A program made the translations under genes and the position numbers. DNA of 11,146 nucleotides from Spirochaetia bacterium (lineage in GTDB: Bacteria; Spirochaetota; Leptospiria; Leptospirales; Leptonemataceae): NCBI GenBank assembly GCA_029880625.1, contig JAOUOA010000041.1:1-11146 (forward strand), written 5' to 3'. Positions 6,867 to 11,146 of the stretch are shown one piece after another; position 1 is the first letter of the stretch, and each line of letters begins with the position of its first letter. The notes under the pieces are model-generated. The model was not told where the DNA came from and searched no databases. It saw only the letters and a program-made list of their open reading frames with translations.

Positions 6867-7052
6867 ATGAAAGATCTGGATTTTTTGCTGGAAAAAGTTA
6901 AAGATAGACCAACAATGCATCTTGGACATGCTGATATCAATAGTCTATATGCCTTTTTAAGCGGCTTTTCAATTGCAAAAATTCAGCTCAATGCTGAAAT
7001 CATGAAAGAAGAAAAGCACTTTGGAGATTCAACATTCCGCTATTCTATTTAA
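6867..7052 (+). pseudogene. truncated small immunity-like protein
   Basis: The 61-codon ORF reads MKDLDFLLEKVKDRPTMHLG, then INSLYAFLSGF, then MKEEKHFG. This pattern (short N-terminal helix, RPxMxLG, then xAFLxGY and an E-rich stretch) is how a family of roughly 100-residue immunity-like proteins begins, in my recollection. The reading ends shortly after the E-rich stretch. In a neighbouring frame the DNA continues EIQHSAILFKKYIDLF up to 7073, which looks like the family's C-terminal helix, so a frameshift or small deletion near 7020-7030 probably truncated it. No Shine-Dalgarno sequence precedes the ATG. The 3' end overlaps the end of an ORF on the other strand. It may still make a short peptide, but function is doubtful. 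Confidence 0.5.
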
Positions 7053-7331
7053 AAAATATATTGATTTATTTTGATTGCGAAAGTAATCTATTATATACGG
7101 ACCACTGATCGGCTTATGAAACTCAATCGATTCGACAAGGGCAAGGAAATCTTCATGAAGTCCAAACATATCCGAAGGAGTTTGTATTTTTGTACGGCAT
7201 TTTCCAATTCTTTTTTCAATATCCATATCCGGATCAAAAGAATCGACAGCGTCCTCTAGCGAATCAATGATTAAATTTTCTTTTGAAATTTTGTTTTTAT
7301 TGTTACCGTTACGATATAATATTGTGAACAT
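7029..7331 (-). CDS. hypothetical acidic protein
   Basis: A 100-codon ORF that I do not recognise. Its composition is protein-like: residues 24-40 are rich in Asp and Glu (DSLEDAVDSFDPDMDIE), followed by a central region with GLHEDFLALVESIEFHKP. The plus-strand frame over the same DNA is basic and poor, so the minus strand is the better choice. The last 20 or so residues overlap the tail of the truncated ORF at 6867-7073 on the opposite strand, so the C-terminus may not be original. Only a distant AAGGG lies upstream of the ATG. It is divergent from the zinc-ribbon gene, with a 33-bp palindrome between the two. Low confidence that it is expressed. Confidence 0.4.
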   Translation of the reverse strand: MFTILYRNGNNKNKISKENLIIDSLEDAVDSFDPDMDIEKRIGKCRTKIQTPSDMFGLHEDFLALVESIEFHKPISGPYIIDYFRNQNKSIYFLNRIAEC

Positions 7332-7378
7332 TTCATTATCAGACCCTTGGCCTGTATGCTAACTAGATTCCTAGAAAC

Positions 7379-7411
7379 AATTTAAGCAATAATTTAATTA
7401 TTGCTTAAATT
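7379..7411. repeat. 33-bp perfect inverted repeat between divergent genes
   Basis: AATTTAAGCAATAAT (7379-7393) and ATTATTGCTTAAATT (7397-7411) are exact reverse complements with a 3-nt centre, TTA. It ends 1 nt before the ATG at 7413 of the zinc-ribbon gene and 48 bp from the ATG of the minus-strand ORF. It could be a large operator for both, or an mRNA hairpin that hides the translation start. It lacks a GC-rich stem and a following T-run, so it is not a standard terminator. Confidence 0.85.
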
Positions 7412-7412
7412 T

Positions 7413-8021
7413 ATGGATCTCTTGATTTTTTTATTAAATCTGCCTGAATTGTATGAATCTTTATTTAATCGAATCACAAATACTGATATGAATTCAAACA
7501 ATAAAAAATATAAACAGGAAAGAAAATGCTCAAACTGCGGATTTCTGGAGCAAAGACAAGTCAGCCATACAGAAGCTTCATTTGAAATAACCCGTAGATG
7601 GGAAGATCCCTGTCCTCAATGCGGAAGTAACTCTTTCGGGATGATTTCTGATTCTCCCGTTTTAACGGAGGAATCTCTTTCCATCTGGGCAAATGATGAA
7701 AAGATGTATTTTTTGGGTCAGGATGAGCATTTGATGCTTGCAGAAGAAGAAAATATTGATCTTCTGGTATCCTTTCTCGATAATCAGTCTGTTCCCGCTT
7801 CAAAAAGATCAATTCTTCTGGCGGCGCTCTGCATCATTCTGTTTGACAATCTGCTGGAAGAAAATATTCAGGATGGATACGCAAGCGAAGAAATATCTGA
7901 ATACCTTGTATCAATCCTGAAAAAAAGATTGAAATATTTTTCAGAGCTGGATACGATAGATATCAGCGGTTATGTGCGAAAGGTTGTATATCCTGTATTG
8001 GGACTCAAGCAATCAAAATAA
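7413..8021 (+). CDS. zinc-ribbon protein of unknown function
   Basis: A protein of about 202 residues. Two cysteine pairs, CSNC (39-42) and CPQC (67-70), 24 residues apart, form a probable zinc ribbon. The rest is acidic and helical, with a long helix-rich C-terminal half (from about residue 100 to the end, around SKRSILLAALCIILFDNLLE) that may pack as a small helical bundle. I do not recognise the family; the arrangement recalls small immunity-type proteins with a metal-binding head. The start is uncertain. The same frame is open from a TTG at 7401 inside the palindrome. The ATG at 7413 is next to the palindrome and gives a hydrophobic start MDLLIFLLNLPELYE, and an ATG at 7488 would begin directly before the zinc ribbon. 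None has a Shine-Dalgarno sequence. It converges on the MocR gene with a 115-bp gap. Confidence 0.65.
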   Translation: MDLLIFLLNLPELYESLFNRITNTDMNSNNKKYKQERKCSNCGFLEQRQVSHTEASFEITRRWEDPCPQCGSNSFGMISDSPVLTEESLSIWANDEKMYFLGQDEHLMLAEEENIDLLVSFLDNQSVPASKRSILLAALCIILFDNLLEENIQDGYASEEISEYLVSILKKRLKYFSELDTIDISGYVRKVVYPVLGLKQSK

Positions 8022-8136
8022 ATCATGCCTTCAGTCTTAAGCATAACAGGATCGATTTTTTGATTCATATCATTTCCCGCCATACCTCCAACATTGATAG
8101 AAGTTTTATTTATCAGTAATGGATACTGCCTCAAAA

Positions 8137-9480
8137 TCAAAGTCCAGCCTCGATCAATGCTTTTTTTAACAGCCTCACAGCACGAATGCGCTGCCGGTCA
8201 TTGAATTTTGCAAAACCAAAAACAAGTCCTTCCTTTCTGCATCTGCCGCGAAAATAATCTGAAAGTAGATATATTTCAATTTTATTTTTGCGAAAAGAAT
8301 GGATCAGATTTTCTTTTGCCGTCTTTTTTTTGAAAAAGGCATGCATGTGCAGTCCTGAATCGCACGACCGGATATCCAGAATTTTTCCAAGGTCATCCTG
8401 TACAAGCAGCTGCATTTTTTCTTTTCTGTCTCTGTAGAGGCCGTGCATTTTTTTTATGTGCCGATGAAATTTTCCGCTTCGCATAAATTCAGCAACGACT
8501 TCACGGACCAGAGGAGCGGGAGGCTGGTTCAGGAGAGACCTGATTTCCAAAAAAGAATTGAGATGTTTTTCCGGCAGGATGCAGAAACCCAAACGAATTC
8601 CGCTGTATAAAACTTTAGTGAAAGTTCCGGTGTAAATGACATTTCCGTTCTGATCATAGCCCTGCAGGGATGAAATGGGTTCGCCGCTGTAGCGGTAATC
8701 ACTGTCAAAGTCGTCTTCAATGACAGTAAGATTCTGTTTTTTTGCTCTGTCCAGCAATTCCAGTCTTCTTTCAATGCTGAGAGTGTATCCCAGAGGAAAC
8801 TGCCGGGAAGGAGTAATGTAAACAAGAGCATTTTTGCAATCAGGAAATTGCTTCAGATCCATCCCTCTTTCGTCTACCGGAATATATTGAATTCTTTTTG
8901 TGAATTTTGAAAAAACATTTTCCGCACCGCGATAATATGGATTTTCCATGACAACACCTTCCATTCGTTTTTCTTTCAGAAAATAAAATGCAAGGAGAAA
9001 AAGAGCTTCCTGTGATCCGTTTGTTATGATGATCTGTTCGGGGTCCGCTTTTACTCCCCGCTTAATATGAAGCCAGGAGGAGATCTGTTTTTCGAGAGAA
9101 TTGTCTGCAGTAAATTTGCTTTCTCTGTAAATTCTGGATGTTATCTTTGAAAATTCATGAAAAGGAAAACTTTTTTCATCCGCCTCTGCACGAAATGATA
9201 CAGAAAAATCATTTTCCTGTATTATGTTTGATTTTTCTTTTTTTACAGAAAGTTGAAACTTCGTGCGTGGAATATTTCTTACGTACATACCCGATCCGTG
9301 AATGCTTTTCGTAAATCCTTCCGCTTCCAGATGAGCAAAGGCGGCAAGGACTGTATTCCGGGAAACATTCAGTTCTGCCGCAAGAGTTCTGCTGGAAGGA
9401 AGTCTCTGTCCTGCATCAAGCGTGCCGTTTAAAATGGAAACCCGAAAAGAGTCGTAAATCGTTTTATAAAGAGCCGTCAT
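8137..9480 (-). CDS. MocR/PdxR-type regulator (GntR HTH fused to aminotransferase fold)
   Basis: A 447-residue regulator. Residues 1-68 are a GntR winged helix (LPSSRTLAAELNVSRNTVLA at 27-46, then LEAEGF and the wing HGSGMYV). Residues about 100-447 are a fold-type I aminotransferase-like domain. PLP-binding marks are present: ITNGSQEAL (152-160), ENPYYRG (179-185), YITPSRQFPLG (221-231, with Arg where many relatives have His), IEDDFDSDYRY (254-264), the PLP lysine Lys289 in GTFTK, and Arg296 in SGIRLGF. Such proteins sense PLP or an amino compound and act on divergent neighbours. Its likely target is the FMN-binding gene divergent from it. No Shine-Dalgarno sequence; TTGATT (9518-9523), 17 bp, TTATTT (9495-9500) place the start point within about 8 nt of the ATG. 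Confidence 0.92.
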   Translation of the reverse strand: MTALYKTIYDSFRVSILNGTLDAGQRLPSSRTLAAELNVSRNTVLAAFAHLEAEGFTKSIHGSGMYVRNIPRTKFQLSVKKEKSNIIQENDFSVSFRAEADEKSFPFHEFSKITSRIYRESKFTADNSLEKQISSWLHIKRGVKADPEQIIITNGSQEALFLLAFYFLKEKRMEGVVMENPYYRGAENVFSKFTKRIQYIPVDERGMDLKQFPDCKNALVYITPSRQFPLGYTLSIERRLELLDRAKKQNLTVIEDDFDSDYRYSGEPISSLQGYDQNGNVIYTGTFTKVLYSGIRLGFCILPEKHLNSFLEIRSLLNQPPAPLVREVVAEFMRSGKFHRHIKKMHGLYRDRKEKMQLLVQDDLGKILDIRSCDSGLHMHAFFKKKTAKENLIHSFRKNKIEIYLLSDYFRGRCRKEGLVFGFAKFNDRQRIRAVRLLKKALIEAGL

Positions 9481-9548
9481 AAGTGGTTTAATAAAAATAA
9501 CAAAAAGTGGCTCTTTTAATCAACCATATTTTATGTTATAAACAAACC
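9481..9548. promoter_or_regulatory. divergent promoter region of the MocR and FMN-protein genes, with direct repeats
   Basis: Minus strand: -35 TTGATT (9518-9523), 17 bp, -10 TTATTT (9495-9500) for the regulator. Plus strand: CTTTTA (9513-9518), 17 bp, TTATAA (9536-9541) for the flavoprotein, 7 nt before its ATG. Direct repeats: AAGTGG at 9481-9486 and 9505-9510 (24 bp apart), and AATCAACCAT (9518-9527) with AACAAACCAT (9541-9550, 23 bp apart, 8 of 10 matches). MocR proteins usually bind direct repeats, so these are candidate sites. Confidence 0.45.
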
Positions 9549-10211
9549 ATGAAAAATGAAATTCCAGTAACAGAGAAACTAAAACTGACCAGAGCGACGC
9601 ACAGAGCCTCCTATGACAGGGATGTTATTTACAGCATCATTGATGAGCAGCTGGTCTGCCAGATCGGAATTGTAAGGAATGGCCATGCGGTTATCCTTCC
9701 CATGGCTTACGGACGCCAGGGCGATAAAATTTATCTGCATGGATCTTCTGAAAGTCCGTTTATCAAGGAGATCATCCATTCTGAAATAATCTGTATCAAC
9801 ATCGTCATTCTGGACGGAATTGTTTTTGCAAGATCTTCCTATGCTCACGGAATGAATTTCAGAAGCGTTACAATCTACGGGAAACCGGAGGAATTGGCCG
9901 CTCCGGATGATAAAATCAAGGGCTTGAAAATCATCATGGACAGACTTCTGAAAAACAGATGGGAGAATGCACGAAAACCTTCGGAAAAAGAACTTTCGCA
10001 TACTTCAGTTTTTTCCGTCTCTCTTGAGGAAGCATCAGCAAAAATCAGATCAGGACCTCCCAAAGATTTTAAGAGCGATCTTGACAGAGATATATGGGCG
10101 GGAGTTCTTCCTCTGAAATTGACGGCATCCTCACCCGTCGCCGATGAACAGTGCAGGACAGAACCTGACGAATTTATCCTGAATTACAGACGGGAAGATT
10201 ATAATGGATAA
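9549..10211 (+). CDS. pyridoxamine 5'-phosphate oxidase-like FMN-binding protein
   Basis: A 220-residue split-barrel flavoprotein of the COG3467/Pyridox_ox_2 type. Characteristic blocks are YDRDVIYSIIDEQLVCQIG (22-40), VILPMAYG (48-55), IYLHGSSES (61-69), the core NFRSVTIYGKPE (103-114), EEASAKIRSGPP (160-171) and DIWAGVLPLK (181-190). These match the larger members with the C-terminal GPP and WAGVLPL motifs. The family binds FMN and is usually not the true PdxH; substrates are mostly unknown. The frame is open from GTG at 9507, inside the divergent promoter; I chose the ATG at 9549 because similarity begins soon after. There is no Shine-Dalgarno sequence. Being divergent from a MocR regulator suggests control by PLP or a related ligand. 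Confidence 0.85.
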   Translation: MKNEIPVTEKLKLTRATHRASYDRDVIYSIIDEQLVCQIGIVRNGHAVILPMAYGRQGDKIYLHGSSESPFIKEIIHSEIICINIVILDGIVFARSSYAHGMNFRSVTIYGKPEELAAPDDKIKGLKIIMDRLLKNRWENARKPSEKELSHTSVFSVSLEEASAKIRSGPPKDFKSDLDRDIWAGVLPLKLTASSPVADEQCRTEPDEFILNYRREDYNG

Positions 10212-10688
10212 CTGTTCAATTTTTTCATTCGCAAATAATATGTTCCTGCTTATTTTTGATCTCAAAATAGGGCGTTTATAAATGATCCTTTCGGACAATT
10301 TTCCATCTGAAAATCGGCGCAGGACGTAAATAACGCATCCATCAAGCAATTTCTTGTATATAAACCGGAACGGGTACGTTCAAAGCGCTTCATCCATGCT
10401 GTGCAAAGCTTTAAGTTTTTGATGAGGGGATTAATTTTTAACGGAATTTAATAATACATTTCTAATGCAGCAGTTGTATCTTTCAACTTCATTCAACAGT
10501 TATAAATATGAGTTTACAATCCTTATCTGACAGAAATCAGAAACTCAATATCTTTTGCGCCCTGATTGATTGGATTTTGTGCTTCATGATTGAGCGCTGG
10601 AGCAGGAAAAATTTCGCAGATTTAAAATTTTTTAAAGTAATATATTTATAACAAATACAGCAAAAAATTACCGTCATATAGAAAAGTT
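10212..10688. other. 477-bp intergenic region before the PAS sensor gene
   Basis: No gene is convincing. One plus-strand frame (ATG at 10508, stop at 10649-10651) encodes 47 residues with a hydrophobic stretch, FCALIDWILCFMIERW, but has no ribosome site and may be chance. The last 70 bp are very AT-rich (TTTAAA and TATATTTATA elements near 10621-10650) and probably hold the promoter of the PAS gene; I cannot fix its -10 and -35. No hairpin with a T-run follows the flavoprotein gene. Confidence 0.4.
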
Positions 10689-11146
10689 ATGGCAGAAATA
10701 ACAAACAAACAGCATACAACGAAATTATTTTTTCCTGCTGACAGGAAAGTGCAGATAACAGTGTACATTTTCACAGCTGTCCTTACATCACTTTCTCTGT
10801 TATTCATTTTTATTTTTCCCGGAAAAGAGGCTTTCCTGTATAAGATCATTCTTACAGTACTGTGGATATTAAATGCATCATTATACCTCTGGATATTCCT
10901 TAAGAGTCAGCAGGTTCCAGATCAAATGCAATCGGAAAGAAATTTTACCAATGCCATTCTGGAAAATGCAGGAGCGCTGCTTGTAGTTTTAGACCGTTCG
11001 GGAAAAATCTGCAAATTCAACAGAGCCGCTGAAAAAATCAGCGGCTATTCATTTGAAGAAATTGAAGGCCGATATCCCTGGGACACATTTCTTCCCAGCG
11101 AAGATGCAGATAGAATCAAACAGAATGCTTTCCAGTCGTTTGCAGA
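10689..11146 (+). CDS. membrane PAS-domain sensor, 3' end cut by the window
   Basis: An ATG at 10689 opens a frame that runs off the right edge after 152 codons. Residues 21-43 and 51-71 are two transmembrane helices separated by a short loop (PGKEAF), followed by a short polar linker and a PAS domain from about residue 84: LVVLDRSGKICKFNRAAEKI (98-117), then SGYSFEEIEGRYPWDTFLP, the typical PAS core. PAS domains at this position usually sense a ligand or redox state and pass the signal to a kinase, cyclase or methyl-accepting module that would lie beyond the window. Which one cannot be told. No good Shine-Dalgarno sequence; only GAAAAG sits before the ATG. Confidence 0.8.
   Translation, partial: MAEITNKQHTTKLFFPADRKVQITVYIFTAVLTSLSLLFIFIFPGKEAFLYKIILTVLWILNASLYLWIFLKSQQVPDQMQSERNFTNAILENAGALLVVLDRSGKICKFNRAAEKISGYSFEEIEGRYPWDTFLPSEDADRIKQNAFQSFA

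Noticed and set aside
7071..7259. Plus-strand 62-codon ORF opposite the acidic hypothetical protein
   Set aside because: Basic, low-complexity translation typical of an antisense shadow; the minus strand gives a better protein.
10508..10651. 47-codon ORF with a hydrophobic stretch before the PAS gene
   Set aside because: No Shine-Dalgarno sequence and length within chance expectation for AT-rich DNA; no recognised family.

Overview
The window is a low-GC bacterial chromosome segment without rRNA, tRNA, insertion sequence, integrase or CRISPR array. The mix of genes (short-form AMP nucleosidase, FAAH-like amidase with an N-terminal extension, small immunity-like proteins, a MocR/flavoprotein pair) would suit a spirochaete such as a Leptospira relative. 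That assignment is a weak inference from recollected protein families, not from any marker gene.

Layout. (1) 27-1384, minus strand: an AMP nucleosidase followed by an exported or membrane-anchored thioredoxin-fold protein. (2) 1786-3501: a divergent pair, a CPBP-family membrane protease (minus) and a TetR-type repressor (plus), separated by 133 bp that carry two identical 19-bp operator-like palindromes exactly 63 bp apart. The repressor gene overlaps a 68-codon orphan by the tetranucleotide ATGA. (3) 3565-4143: a two-helix membrane protein with TPR repeats. (4) 4200-8021: a patchy accessory stretch. It holds the decayed remains of a CPCC zinc-knuckle gene, a DUF7710-type small protein, an amidase-signature enzyme with its own good promoter, a truncated immunity-like ORF, an unrecognised 100-codon ORF and a zinc-ribbon protein. 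A 33-bp perfect AT-rich palindrome sits between the last two. No toxin gene is visible. (5) 8137-10211: a MocR/PdxR-type regulator (GntR HTH fused to an aminotransferase fold), divergent from an FMN-binding pyridoxamine-phosphate-oxidase-like protein. (6) 10689 to the right edge: the start of a two-helix membrane PAS sensor, cut by the window end.

Together these look like independent small transcription units rather than one pathway. Two are classic regulator-target divergent pairs. The strongest unexplained signals are the twin operators between the TetR and CPBP genes, the 33-bp palindrome at 7379-7411, and the cluster of intact and decaying immunity-like genes around the amidase. Translation signals are uneven: CPBP, amidase and TPR genes have clear Shine-Dalgarno sequences. 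The two regulator genes and the flavoprotein have none and carry -10-like boxes within about 7-14 nt of their ATG, which suggests leaderless or near-leaderless mRNAs.
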